This document shows positions 20,214-28,847 of a DNA stretch of 64,000 nt, in pieces. Position numbers and translations under genes: made by a program. Each line of letters opens with the position of its first letter. Position 1 is the first letter of the stretch. The stretch lies in assembly GCA_963824985.1 (NCBI GenBank), contig CAWGRQ010000023.1, positions 1 through 64,000 on the forward strand. Reading direction: 5' to 3'. The notes below the pieces were generated by a model. The model did not search any database. It saw only the letters and a program-made list of their open reading frames with translations, and was not told where the DNA came from. The stretch is from JAFNAG01 sp963824985 (GTDB lineage: Bacteria; Acidobacteriota; UBA6911).

Positions 20214-21839
20214 CTAGGGAGCCCACTGCGGGAACACATACGCATAGATCATCGTGATCAGGCCGATGATGGATGCCAGGATCACGCTGTGCCTGAGAGT
20301 GAATCGAAAGAGCTTCGATTCCTCCTCCGGCTTCATCCCGGTTGCTGCCGCCGCGACCGCAATGCTTTGCAGGCTGATCATTTTCCCCATCACCCCGCCG
20401 CTTGAGTTGCCTGCCGCCATCAGCACCGGATTGAGTCCAAGCCGCCCGGCGGTGACCACCTGAAGATTGCCGAACAGGGCGTTGGCCGATGTGTCGGATC
20501 CGGTGAGAAACACGCCCAGCCATCCAAGCAGGGCGCTGAAAAAGGGGAACACCCGGCCCGTGGCCGCGAATGCGAGGCCGAGGGTAGCCGTGGCGCCCGA
20601 ATAATTCATCAGAAACGCCAGGGCCAGCACGGAGGCGATCGTAAGTGTGGGAAACGCAAGCTGCCGGGCCGTCTGTCCCACAACCCTGCCGAACCGCACC
20701 GGGGACATGCCCAGCAGGAGTGCCGATGCGAGGGCGGCGATCAGGCATGCGGTCCCGGAAGCAGATAACCAGTTGAGCTTGAAGATTGCGTCATACGCGA
20801 CCGGGACGGCCACAGCCGGTGGCATGCGCTGAACCAGGTTGTGCAGTCCAGGCCAGGTGAAGGTGACGGTCGCCGCGTTCAGCCAGCTCTGCATCGGCCC
20901 CCAGCCCCAGGCCAGAACGCAAAGCACCAGGAACAGGTATGGCGCCCAGGCGCGCAACAAACCGGATTTGGTGTAGGCGCGCGGGCAATCCGGCGTGGGG
21001 CCGTTTCCCGGCAGTTGGAAGCTGTCTTTGGGCTTCCACAGGATGAATAGCGCTACCAGGGTTCCGAGGGCCGCGAGCGAGCTCAGGATGTCGGTCAGCT
21101 GCGGACCCAGGAGGTTGGATACCAGCAGCTGCACACCGGCAAAAGATACTCCGCACAGCACCACCGCCGGGAGCACGCCCCGCAGTCCACGCCAGCCGCC
21201 CATGACGGCAACCAGGTAGGCCGGGATTATGAGGGACACCGGCGCGCAGATCCGGCCTACGCCGGCGCTGAGGCGGTCCATGGGGAGTCCGGTCACCCCG
21301 GCGAGGGTGAGGATGGGGATGCCGATGGATCCGAAGGCGACCGGGGCCGTGTTGGCCAGGAGGCAGATTGCGGCCGCATAGAACGGGGGAAATCCAAGCC
21401 CGGCGAGCATCGCCGAAGACACCGCCACCGGCGTGCCAAAGCCGGCCGCCCCTTCGATAAAGGCGCCGAAGGCGAAGGCGATCAGCAGCGCCTGCAGGCG
21501 CCGGTCCGCGGTCAGCGACGCCACCGAATCGCGAACTACATCGAACTGTCCCGTCTCCACCGTGATGCGATAGAGCAGGATGGCGCTGAAAACCACCCAG
21601 CCGATCGGGAAAAGCCCGAATGCCGCACCGAAAGCGGCTGCACTGGCCATCAGGCCAGCAGGCATGCCGTATCCGAACCGGGCAACGAGGGCTGCGGCTC
21701 CGACTCCCGCCAGCCCCGCAATCCAGGCCGGTTTCCGTTTTACCCCCAGAAGATAAAGCAGGGAGAATATCGGGAGGGTGGCCACCAGGGCTGAGATTCC
21801 AAGACTATCCGCAACGGGTGCATAATCCTGCTGCCACAT
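20214..21839 (-). CDS. lldP: L-lactate permease family transporter
   Basis: 541 residues, about 13 TM helices, full length for the LctP/LldP family (PF02652). Motifs: FGAFIEGAAGFGTPVAVSSA (signature of the family), LANTAPVAFGSIGIPILTLA, and the C-terminal GSDTSANALFGNLQ and GNSSGGVMGKMISLQSIAVA. It imports lactate, or glycolate, with protons across the inner membrane. GAGGA lies 8 bases before ATG 21839. No lactate dehydrogenase or regulator sits beside it. The next gene upstream on the same strand (enol-lactonase-like hydrolase) ends 52 bases before its start, so co-transcription is possible. Confidence 0.92.
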   Translation of the reverse strand: MWQQDYAPVADSLGISALVATLPIFSLLYLLGVKRKPAWIAGLAGVGAAALVARFGYGMPAGLMASAAAFGAAFGLFPIGWVVFSAILLYRITVETGQFDVVRDSVASLTADRRLQALLIAFAFGAFIEGAAGFGTPVAVSSAMLAGLGFPPFYAAAICLLANTAPVAFGSIGIPILTLAGVTGLPMDRLSAGVGRICAPVSLIIPAYLVAVMGGWRGLRGVLPAVVLCGVSFAGVQLLVSNLLGPQLTDILSSLAALGTLVALFILWKPKDSFQLPGNGPTPDCPRAYTKSGLLRAWAPYLFLVLCVLAWGWGPMQSWLNAATVTFTWPGLHNLVQRMPPAVAVPVAYDAIFKLNWLSASGTACLIAALASALLLGMSPVRFGRVVGQTARQLAFPTLTIASVLALAFLMNYSGATATLGLAFAATGRVFPFFSALLGWLGVFLTGSDTSANALFGNLQVVTAGRLGLNPVLMAAGNSSGGVMGKMISLQSIAVAAAATGMKPEEESKLFRFTLRHSVILASIIGLITMIYAYVFPQWAP

Positions 21840-21891
21840 GAACGATCGTCCTCAGGAATGGGGGTGAGACCCAAAACCGCATCGCTTCTGA

Positions 21892-22698
21892 TCATGGCCG
21901 TGGCACCGGAGCAACTCGGGTCAGAAACGAGGTCACCGCCCGGTTGAAGGCGTCGGGCTGTTCCAGGTTTGACAGGTGCGAAGCTTCGGGAATGATCACC
22001 AACTCGGAACCGTGAATCTGTCCCTGGATCTCCCGGGACATCGCGACCGGAGTGCCCGGGTCCTCCTCCCCCACGACAATGAGCGTCTCCAACCTGACTC
22101 CGTGCAGGCGTGCGGTCAAGTCAAGGGGAGCGATGGCCTGGCAACAGCCGGCATACCCCGCCGGCGGGGTCTTCCGGATCATGCCGCGTACCTTTTCGAC
22201 GACACCGGTTTGAGTTTTTCGGAAGCCCGGAGTGAACCATCTCGTGATGGTTGGCTCGACCAGGGGCTCCATCCCCTCCTGCAAGGAGATCTTGATCCGC
22301 TCATCCCAAAGCGGCCGCGTTTCAGGCAGGATGCGGCTGGTGGTGTCGCACAGCAACAGGCTGGCCAGACATTGCGGCTCCCGGAGGGCGAGGACCTGGC
22401 CGATCATCCCCCCCAGCGACAGACCCAGGAAGTGGACCCTGTCGATCCCAAGCGCCTTCAGAAGTCCGGCTGCCTGTTCCGCCAGTTTGTCGAGCGTATA
22501 GGGGCCTGCCGGGGCATCCGTGCCGCCGTGCCCCAGGATATCATAGCGCACCACACGATAATTGCGGGCCAGTTCCGCCACCTGCGGATCCCATTGACTG
22601 AGGTCGGCTGCCAGCGAATGGCTCATTAGAACGACAGGGGCCGAATCGGGACCCTCAATCTCGTATTTGACCTGGTTGCCGCCGACGTTGATATTCAT
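21892..22698 (-). CDS. Alpha/beta hydrolase, 3-oxoadipate enol-lactonase-like
   Basis: 268 residues from ATG 22698, which has GGAGG at the right distance; a longer in-frame reading back to 22893 has no family likeness. Alpha/beta-hydrolase landmarks: oxyanion region VVLMSHSLAADLSQWDPQ, nucleophile elbow GLSLGG, acid in VVGEEDPGTP, and catalytic His in PEASHLSNLEQP. The overall pattern is closest to PcaD (beta-ketoadipate enol-lactone hydrolase). No other protocatechuate genes are present, so the substrate is open. Cytoplasmic, no signal peptide. Confidence 0.8.
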   Translation of the reverse strand: MNINVGGNQVKYEIEGPDSAPVVLMSHSLAADLSQWDPQVAELARNYRVVRYDILGHGGTDAPAGPYTLDKLAEQAAGLLKALGIDRVHFLGLSLGGMIGQVLALREPQCLASLLLCDTTSRILPETRPLWDERIKISLQEGMEPLVEPTITRWFTPGFRKTQTGVVEKVRGMIRKTPPAGYAGCCQAIAPLDLTARLHGVRLETLIVVGEEDPGTPVAMSREIQGQIHGSELVIIPEASHLSNLEQPDAFNRAVTSFLTRVAPVPRP

Positions 22699-23064
22699 GA
22701 TTACACCCTCCGGGGGTCGGAATCTGCGGACCGGTCGGTCCGATGGGTTCATCATAGCAAAGTTACCGTCTCCCTGGGGCCCAATCGCTGTGCGAGATGC
22801 AGAAATGCCGGTCCTGGATTGGCAGATCACGAAAGCGCGACCCCGACAAAAACCGAGTAGCGGCCCGAAACCCGCGCCAGCCGCGATCCTCATGCGGGCG
22901 ACCGCATGAGGTGGCGGCTCGCGGACATATGTTCTGCCGTCCCCGGTCGTGTGCTACCATGATCTCTATTTGTTTGGCGCCGCGGGTCTCGGCCATGGCC
23001 AGGACAATCGGCAGGTTCATGGATCAAGCGGCCGGGGCGCGTGCGGCTCCGGAATGGGATATCG
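22699..23064. other. Divergent intergenic region
   Basis: 365 bases between the hydrolase and the M23 peptidase, facing away from each other, so both promoters should be here. No operator-like palindrome stands out to me. Confidence 0.4.
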
Positions 23065-24453
23065 ATGAAAGCGAAGGCCACAAAGAGGACTTTGGTTCTT
23101 CCGGGCATACTGATTCTGGCGCTCTTGAGTCTAGGTGCGTGGATCGGAGCCGAAATTTTTCTGGTCGGCCCTCCACCCCTGATCAACATTCAGCCCGCGA
23201 TCCCGGTCATCGGGAAACGAACCCCGGTCACCATCGAAATCGTCGAGCCAAAGAGAGGCTTGAGTTTTGTACGGGTCGAATTCGTCCAGGGGGATCGAAT
23301 CGAAACCCTGGCCACCAAGAACTACGCCCTCCCGGCGGCTCTGGCGTTCTGGAGTGAGCGCACCGCCAGGGACAAGATTCAGGTCCCGGTGGGACGCGAG
23401 ACGATTTCGGGGCTGAAGGCCGGCGAAGCAACGATCCGCGTGATCGCAGGCCGCGCCGGTACCTGGTTGCGGAATCCGGATCCGGCCCGCCAGGAAATCC
23501 GGCTGCCCGTCCGACTCTCGCCGCCATCGCTGCAAGTGCTCTCCACCCAGACGTATGTCGTGCAAGGGGGGAGCGAAGCGGTAGTCTATCGGGTCGGTGA
23601 ATCTTCCGTCCGCGACGGAGTGCGCGCCGGTACCCGGTGGTTTCCCGGATATCCGCTGCCAGGGGGAGGCAAGGGCGATCGCTTTGCCCTTTTTGCGGTT
23701 CCATACGACATGTCTTCTCCGGCCGTGAGGCTGGTGGCCTCCGATGCCGCCGAAAATGAGGCGGAGGTAGCCTTTGTCGATCAGTTCTTCCCGAAAAAAT
23801 TCCGCGAAGATGAGGTCAGCCTGTCCGACGCCTTTCTCGGAAAAGTGGTCCCCGAAATCATGGGACAGACTCCGGATTTTTCCGACCACGGCAATCTGCT
23901 CGACAACTACCTTGCCATCAACCAGGATCTGCGCCAGAAGGATGCCGCAATCCTCCAGGAACTGGCCGGGCAGTCGCGCCCGGAAATCCTCTGGAACCGG
24001 CCGTTTCTTCAAATGAGGAACGGGAAGGTCATGGCCGGTTTCGCCGATGCCCGAACCTACAACTATCAGGGCCGCGTGGTCGACCACCAGACCCATCTCG
24101 GCTACGATCTTGCAGCCACCCGCCATGCTCCCGTGCCAGCCTCGAACGATGGAGTCGTGCTGCTGGCCAGATACTTCGGCATTTACGGCAATGCCGTTCT
24201 GATCGACCACGGCTGCGGCGTCATGAGTTTGTACGGTCACCTGTCTTCCATTGACGTCACGCAGGGCCAGACGGTCGCGCGCGGCGATGTTATCGGCCAT
24301 TCAGGGGAAACGGGCCTGGCAGGCGGCGACCATCTCCACTTTGCCATCATCCTCCAGGGCTTGCCGGTGAACCCCGTGGAATGGTGGGATGGGCGCTGGA
24401 TCAGCAACCGGATCGCGCGCAAATTGGGACCGGGATTCCCATTTTCCGAGTAA
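23065..24453 (+). CDS. Membrane-anchored M23-family metallopeptidase
   Basis: 462 residues. An N-terminal anchor (LVLPGILILALLSLGAWIGA), a beta-rich periplasmic region of about 300 residues, and a C-terminal LytM/peptidase M23 domain: zinc ligands in THLGYDLA and DHLHFAI, with SLYGHLSSIDVTQGQTVARG and IGHSGETGLAGGDHLHF between. M23 enzymes cut peptidoglycan cross-links or act as regulators of other amidases. All expected zinc residues are visible, so it should be active. ATG 23065 is preferred to GTG 23041 because the basic MKAKATKR directly precedes the TM. A palindromic repeat with terminator character begins 10 bases after its stop. Confidence 0.85.
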   Translation: MKAKATKRTLVLPGILILALLSLGAWIGAEIFLVGPPPLINIQPAIPVIGKRTPVTIEIVEPKRGLSFVRVEFVQGDRIETLATKNYALPAALAFWSERTARDKIQVPVGRETISGLKAGEATIRVIAGRAGTWLRNPDPARQEIRLPVRLSPPSLQVLSTQTYVVQGGSEAVVYRVGESSVRDGVRAGTRWFPGYPLPGGGKGDRFALFAVPYDMSSPAVRLVASDAAENEAEVAFVDQFFPKKFREDEVSLSDAFLGKVVPEIMGQTPDFSDHGNLLDNYLAINQDLRQKDAAILQELAGQSRPEILWNRPFLQMRNGKVMAGFADARTYNYQGRVVDHQTHLGYDLAATRHAPVPASNDGVVLLARYFGIYGNAVLIDHGCGVMSLYGHLSSIDVTQGQTVARGDVIGHSGETGLAGGDHLHFAIILQGLPVNPVEWWDGRWISNRIARKLGPGFPFSE

Positions 24454-24462
24454 AACCCCGTC

Positions 24463-24547
24463 GCAAAAAAGGGGACATTCCGAATTTCTCCATAACTTGT
24501 TGTCTGGCAGTGGGAAAGCCAGAAATTCGGAATGTCCCCTTTTTGCG
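24463..24547. repeat. Dispersed palindromic element, family A (ggggacattccgaattt)
   Basis: Arms gcaaaaaaggggacattccg (from 24463) and a complementary arm 24522-24547 with loop cataacttgttgtctggcag. The 3' arm ends in ccccttttt, so the hairpin can act as an intrinsic terminator for the M23 gene. A full copy lies at 58631-58712 and a single arm at 42620-42643. The loops of the two full copies are also related (taacttg conserved). Confidence 0.85.
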
Positions 24548-24555
24548 GCATTGAA

Positions 24556-24602
24556 ACTTTATATTATAAAGTACTTGACATAATAATTATTGTCATGATA
24601 CA
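24556..24602 (+). promoter_or_regulatory. Promoter with overlapping palindromes (candidate operator)
   Basis: actttata-t-tataaagt (24556-24572) is a perfect 8-bp dyad. Right after it, TTGACA (24575-24580) with a 16-base spacer to GATACA (24597-24602) forms a candidate promoter, and tgaca...tgtca (24576-24595) is a second partial dyad over the spacer. The operon below encodes a winged-helix regulator, so autoregulation here is a reasonable inference. Confidence 0.5.
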
Positions 24603-24630
24603 AACGCACATCTAACGAGGAGGGAGGGCT

Positions 24631-25236
24631 GTGGTGGATCCAACCAGTTCGGAAACGGCTCGCGAAAATCTCCAGTACATTCGCCGGACGCTGGATGCTG
24701 CCGGGCGCTTCACTGCGGTGCCGGGGTGGGGGCTGATGGCGGCCGGCATCGTGGCCGTCGGCGGAGTCGGATTTAATCTTCTGGTTACGGGCGCTCCTTG
24801 GGACGTAGGGACGCTCCAGGAGCTGGCGCTTCAAACCTGGGGGGTTGTGCTCGGCATTTCTCTCGCCATCGTATCGTATGGCATTTATCGCAAATCGCTT
24901 CAGACCGGCACCCGGCTGCAGGCGCCGTTGGTGCGCAAGCTCCTCTGGAGTTTATGCCCGGCACTTTTTGTCGGGGCCATCCTGACCAACCTCGCCGCGC
25001 GCAATGGGAGCCTGGGCTGGCTGCCGACAATCTGGCTCGGATGTTACGGTGCGGCCATCACCAACGGCGGCCAGGTGTCCGTGGCACCGGTGCGTTACCT
25101 GGGTCTGGCGCTGCTGGCCACTGCGGCGGGCGCCGCGCTGTCCCCGCCGGGTCTGGGGCTGGCATGGCTCGCGGCCGGTTTCGGCTGGCTGCACCTGGTC
25201 TTCGGCGCCTATATCGCCTGGAGGCACAATGGCTAA
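24631..25236 (+). CDS. Multi-pass membrane protein of unknown function
   Basis: 201 residues starting at GTG 24631 (GAGGAGGGAGGG just before). A soluble N-terminus (TSSETARENLQYIRRTLDAA) precedes about six TM helices, including GWGLMAAGIVAVGGVGFNLL, TWGVVLGISLAIVSYGIY, LLWSLCPALFVGAILTNLAA, YLGLALLATAAGAALSPPGL and LAAGFGWLHLVFGAYIAWR. I do not recognise a catalytic motif. Its stop overlaps the start of the winged-helix regulator by 8 bases, so the two are translationally coupled. Such a membrane-protein/small-regulator pair suggests a regulated membrane or stress function, but nothing more can be read from the sequence. Confidence 0.75.
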   Translation: MVDPTSSETARENLQYIRRTLDAAGRFTAVPGWGLMAAGIVAVGGVGFNLLVTGAPWDVGTLQELALQTWGVVLGISLAIVSYGIYRKSLQTGTRLQAPLVRKLLWSLCPALFVGAILTNLAARNGSLGWLPTIWLGCYGAAITNGGQVSVAPVRYLGLALLATAAGAALSPPGLGLAWLAAGFGWLHLVFGAYIAWRHNG

Positions 25237-25609
25237 GAAAAGCAAACCGGCGCGGCCGACGCCCCACGAACTTGATCCGATGATCCACGAGCGATTGCGG
25301 CTGGGTATCTTGTCGGCCCTGGTGGTGCAGGATTCGCTCACCTTCACCGAATTGCGCGAACTTCTTCATACCAGCGACGGCAACCTGAGTGTCCAGGCGC
25401 GCAAACTCGAAGAGGCCGGGTATGTCATCTGCGTCAAAAAATTCGAGGCGCGCAAGCCTAAGAGCACGTACCGCCTAAGCCCCGTGGGTCGTGCCGCACT
25501 GGAGGAGTATCTCGAGAAGCTCGCGGGATTGCTCCCGGGTCTTGAGCGTCTGCGCGGCGCGGCCGGCTCGATCCGCACCGGAATTAATCCCCTGCCAACC
25601 CACAGCTGA
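25229..25609 (+). CDS. Small winged-helix transcriptional regulator
   Basis: 126 residues. The fold follows the stand-alone winged-helix (HTH_27/MarR-like) pattern: DPMIHERLRLGILSALVVQD, SLTFTELRELLHTSDGNLSV, QARKLEEAGYVICVKKFEAR (recognition helix and wing), KPKSTYRLSPVGRAALEEYL. It should bind DNA as a dimer; the palindromes at 24556-24595 are the obvious candidate target. The start lies inside the end of the membrane-protein gene, and uppS begins 6 bases after its stop, so the three form one operon. No ligand-binding domain is present, so it probably responds through a partner or by simple titration. Confidence 0.85.
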   Translation: MAKKSKPARPTPHELDPMIHERLRLGILSALVVQDSLTFTELRELLHTSDGNLSVQARKLEEAGYVICVKKFEARKPKSTYRLSPVGRAALEEYLEKLAGLLPGLERLRGAAGSIRTGINPLPTHS

Positions 25610-25615
25610 GACGAT

Positions 25616-26338
25616 ATGAATCCGATTCGCCACGTAGCCATCATTATGGACGGTAACGGCCGCTGGGCCGAGCAGCGCGGCTGGGCGCGCTGGAAGGGGC
25701 ACGAAGCCGGCACGCTCGCCGTGCGGCGCACCATCGAGGCCGCGTGCCGCCTCGAAATTCCGGTCCTGACCCTGTTCGCATTCTCGAGTGAGAATTGGAA
25801 ACGCCCCCGGCAGGAGGTGGAGACCCTCTTCCGTTTGTTTCTCCGCTACCTCGATTCCGAGCTGGATGCCCTGATCAAGAATGGTATCCGGCTTTCGGCC
25901 TTCGGTCGGCGGGATCGCATGTCGCCCGCAGTGGTGAAGGCGCTGGCCCGGGTCGAATGCGCCACCCGCGGCTGCACCTGCCTGCATCTCCGCCTGGCGC
26001 TCGACTATGGATCCCGCTATGAAATGGTGGAGGCCGCGCGGATCCTTGCCCGGCAGGCGATGCGCGGCGACCTGGCGCCTGAGGAGATCACCGAGGGAAA
26101 GCTCACCAGCCTGTTGACTCCACCCGAAGTGCCCGACCCCGATCTGGTAATTCGAACGGCGGGAGAGCAGCGGCTGTCCAATTTTCTGCTCTGGCAGGCG
26201 GCCTACGCCGAGCTTTATTTCTGTGCCCGGCTGTGGCCGGACTTCGGCGAGAGCGATCTTCAGGAAGCCCTGGCGGATTATCATTCCCGAACCCGCAAGT
26301 TCGGCGCGCTCCCGTGCGCCAGCGGCGCCATCGCCTGA
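25616..26338 (+). CDS. uppS: Undecaprenyl diphosphate synthase (cis-isoprenyl transferase)
   Basis: 240 residues, typical length. Signature regions: HVAIIMDGNGRWAEQRGW (Asp12 binds magnesium-pyrophosphate), LTLFAFSSENWKRP, RLALDYGSRYEMVEA, and the end motif DLVIRTAGEQRLSNFLLWQA with AYAELYF. It extends farnesyl-PP with cis isoprene units to the C55 carrier lipid for peptidoglycan. In most bacteria uppS sits with cdsA and dxr; here it is third in an operon with a membrane protein and a winged-helix regulator. It converges with the SDR gene, 16 bases between stops. Confidence 0.93.
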   Translation: MNPIRHVAIIMDGNGRWAEQRGWARWKGHEAGTLAVRRTIEAACRLEIPVLTLFAFSSENWKRPRQEVETLFRLFLRYLDSELDALIKNGIRLSAFGRRDRMSPAVVKALARVECATRGCTCLHLRLALDYGSRYEMVEAARILARQAMRGDLAPEEITEGKLTSLLTPPEVPDPDLVIRTAGEQRLSNFLLWQAAYAELYFCARLWPDFGESDLQEALADYHSRTRKFGALPCASGAIA

Positions 26339-26354
26339 GGGTATTCCGGCTCCG

Positions 26355-27149
26355 TTAACGGCGGAGCGTGCCTCCATCTACCACCAGGACCTGGCCGGAG
26401 ACATAGCTGGAGAGGTCGGAGGCCAGAAAGAGGGCCGCCCGGCCGACTTCCACGGGATCACCCCACCTCCCCAATGGAGACTCGGATTCGAGAGCCCGGC
26501 GGCTGGCCTCGTCCAGCAGGTTGTAGGTAGCCGGCGTCCGGATGTTTCCGAGTGCCAGCGCATTAGCCCGGATATTGTCCCGGCCGTGCTCACGCGCCAC
26601 CTCGCGCATCAATCCCAGCACGGCCGCCTTCGCCATCGTGTACGGGCTCCCCTGGAATCCCTCCAGGGCCGGTGTCGAAGCCACATAGACAATGGCGCCG
26701 CGGCGGCGCGACGTCATGAGGGGCAGCGCCTCGAAGGTGCTGAAGACGGAACCCATGGCGTCGGTCCGGTAGACGTCGAGATACCATTCCGGAAGACGCT
26801 CGGGAGGTGTGGCGTGCAACGGCGTATTCCAGAGCTCGGACCGGAAGGGGTACCCGGCGCAGCACACGAGGATGTCGAGACGGTCCGCAGACCAGGCCCG
26901 TAAATGTTGAAACATCTCGCGGACGCTCTCCAGGCGGGAGACATCGGCTTCCAGTCCGATCGTGTTCACTCCGTGCGCAATGCTGATCTGGTCAGCCGCC
27001 GCACGACATTCCTGGAGATTGCGGGAGCTCAGGGCAACGTTGCTGCCGGCTTCGGCAAGTGCATCGGCGATGGCACGGCCGATCCCACGGCTACCGCCGG
27101 TGATCAACGTGAATTGTCCGGTCAACAGGCTGGTAGTGTCTTCGGCCAT
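26355..27149 (-). CDS. Short-chain dehydrogenase/reductase
   Basis: 264 residues of the classical SDR fold. Cofactor loop TLITGGSRGIGRAIADALAE, acidic-free SSRN after beta2 (Arg-Asn suggests NADP(H)), D-V in LEADVSRLES, LVCCAGYPF in place of the usual NNAG, catalytic STPALEGFQGSPYTMAKAA (Ser, Tyr, Lys), and the C-terminal FLASDLSSYVSGQVLVVDGG. The substrate is unknown; FabG-like ketoreductase chemistry is possible. Third gene of the ferredoxin-aminotransferase-SDR operon, 42 bases after the aminotransferase stop. Confidence 0.85.
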   Translation of the reverse strand: MAEDTTSLLTGQFTLITGGSRGIGRAIADALAEAGSNVALSSRNLQECRAAADQISIAHGVNTIGLEADVSRLESVREMFQHLRAWSADRLDILVCCAGYPFRSELWNTPLHATPPERLPEWYLDVYRTDAMGSVFSTFEALPLMTSRRRGAIVYVASTPALEGFQGSPYTMAKAAVLGLMREVAREHGRDNIRANALALGNIRTPATYNLLDEASRRALESESPLGRWGDPVEVGRAALFLASDLSSYVSGQVLVVDGGTLRR

Positions 27150-27191
27150 CGGTAACCTCCTTGCAGCAGTTGCGATGAAACACCCGCCGCC

Positions 27192-28403
27192 TCACGGTCG
27201 CCTCTCCGGCATGGGATCCTCCATCCGGGCATCCAGACATGAGAGCAGGCGAGGAAAAACATCGTGTATCACCTGGGGATCGAGGGCAAAACTGAACACC
27301 AGGTGGTGGGGATCGATGTCGTAAAAATAGCCTGGATGCACCAGGGCTCCCGTCGCGCGCAGGATGGCGGCGGCCGCGTCCTCCTCATCTCTCTCCACCC
27401 GCAGGGTCACATAAAACCCGCCCTCGGGAGCACAATAGCGGCCGTGTTCGAGGCGGTCCAGATACCCGCGCAGCGCTTGCCAGCGCTGCCGGATTTCATC
27501 CCTGTATTTCCCCAGAAAACTCCGACCCTGCTCGAAAATCGCCGGAGCGGCCGCCTGAACGATTTCATTGACCGGCAGGAACGTGTCGGAGATAAGCTCC
27601 AACGCACGCAGCGCCCGGCGCACCCTTCCGGATTCACCGGTAACGCCCATCCAGCCGAACTTGATGCCGGGAAGGGCGAACATTTTCGAAAAGCCGTTCA
27701 GCGTCAGAACCAGGGGCGCCCGACCGCCGGCCGGGCGCGGCAGACCCTCCCGATGCAGCAGGAACTCGCTGAACACCTCGTCGGAAATGATCGCCAGATC
27801 GTGGCGCGCGGCGAGCTCGCCGAACGCGTCCGATTCCGCGCGGGTTGCCACATGCCCGGTCGGGTTGTGCGGCGAAATTACGACCAGGGCGCGGGTCCGG
27901 GTCGAGATGCTGTTTTCCAGATCTTCGAGATCAATGCGCCAGGTTTCCTCCTCACGCATCCTGTATGGGGTCAGGGTCGCGCCGCACAGGGCGGCGATAT
28001 AATCGAACAGCGGATAGGATGGTCGCGGACAGAGGATTTCATCCCCTTCGTCGGCCAGAAGCTTGAAGGCATACCAGTAGGCGAGGCTCGTGCCCGGCGT
28101 GATCAGGATCTGATCCGAGGGGAGATCGACGCCCTGGGCGCGGTAGTACTGCGAAACGGCAATCCGCGCGGGTTCCTGGCCGAACGAATCCGGCCGGTAG
28201 ACGCGGGACCGGCGCGTCGCCTCGGTCAGGATCTCCTCCAGCAGCGGCTGAGGGAACAGGATGCCGCTCTCCGTGACATTTCCCGATGCCAGGTCGATGA
28301 TCCGATGGCCGGCCTGCAACATCTCATCCCGAAGCCGGTAGAGTGGGTTGGTTTCGGCGTGGAGGCTAGAGGCTGCTTTGGAGAACATGCCGATCGGGAC
28401 CAT
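27192..28403 (-). CDS. PLP-dependent class I/II aminotransferase
   Basis: About 403 residues, fold type I. N-terminus ASSLHAETNPLYRLRDEMLQ; substrate/PLP landmarks PDSFGQEPARIAVSQYYRAQ, YPLFDYIAALCGATL (aromatic stacking), ISPHNPTGHVATRAE (Asn), AIISDEVFSEFLLHREG (Asp), and NGFSKMFALPGIKFGW with the PLP lysine after Ser. Likely an aspartate- or alanine-type aminotransferase; specificity cannot be read. ATG 28403 is chosen; a longer reading to 28706 only mirrors the ferredoxin gene in another frame. Second gene after the ferredoxin, 55 bases away. Confidence 0.87.
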   Translation of the reverse strand: MVPIGMFSKAASSLHAETNPLYRLRDEMLQAGHRIIDLASGNVTESGILFPQPLLEEILTEATRRSRVYRPDSFGQEPARIAVSQYYRAQGVDLPSDQILITPGTSLAYWYAFKLLADEGDEILCPRPSYPLFDYIAALCGATLTPYRMREEETWRIDLEDLENSISTRTRALVVISPHNPTGHVATRAESDAFGELAARHDLAIISDEVFSEFLLHREGLPRPAGGRAPLVLTLNGFSKMFALPGIKFGWMGVTGESGRVRRALRALELISDTFLPVNEIVQAAAPAIFEQGRSFLGKYRDEIRQRWQALRGYLDRLEHGRYCAPEGGFYVTLRVERDEEDAAAAILRATGALVHPGYFYDIDPHHLVFSFALDPQVIHDVFPRLLSCLDARMEDPMPERRP

Positions 28404-28458
28404 TCCGGCGCGAACCCGGGTTCCGCGCCTTCCATATATTGTGGGTTTCGGTTGCGGG

Positions 28459-28719
28459 TCACTTCTTCCAGTGGTCGTAGTTGACCTGGATGAACTCTTT
28501 CCACTTCTCCGGCACTTCATCTTCCGGGAAAATCGCCGCCACCGGGCAGGCCGGCTCGCACGCGCCGCAGTCGATGCATTCGTCGGGATTGATGTAAAGC
28601 TGCACCGCTTCGGTGAACCCGGCTTCATCCTTGCGCGGGTGAATGCAATCCACGGGGCAGACATCCACGCACGCGGTGTCCTTAACGTTGATACACGGCT
28701 CGGCAATGATGTAGGTCAC
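28459..28719 (-). CDS. fdxA: Seven-iron (3Fe-4S/4Fe-4S) ferredoxin
   Basis: 86 residues, GTG start at 28719 preceded by AAAGGAGG. The first cluster motif CINVKDTACVDVCPVDC has the wide CX7CX3CP spacing of 3Fe-4S/4Fe-4S (FdxA-type) ferredoxins; the second is CIDCGACEPACP. The C-terminal tail EDEVPEKWKEFIQVNYDHWK is typical of the group. A soluble low-potential electron carrier. Its redox partner is not evident; the downstream aminotransferase and SDR do not need ferredoxin, so the operon may reflect a larger amino acid fermentation route (inference). Confidence 0.93.
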   Translation of the reverse strand: MTYIIAEPCINVKDTACVDVCPVDCIHPRKDEAGFTEAVQLYINPDECIDCGACEPACPVAAIFPEDEVPEKWKEFIQVNYDHWKK

Positions 28720-28847
28720 GGTACCTCCTTTTGACTACCCCAATCCTGTCAATAGAATAGTAGCGCACGGCCGGATGAAGCGATAGCGCAAACGGCAGCC
28801 GCCGCACGCGGTTAGTTCAAATGCAGCATTAGGATTAAGGCAGGTCA

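Noticed and set aside
28404..28706. N-terminal extension of the aminotransferase to 28706.
   Set aside because: It overlaps the ferredoxin gene in another frame and its residues have no family likeness.
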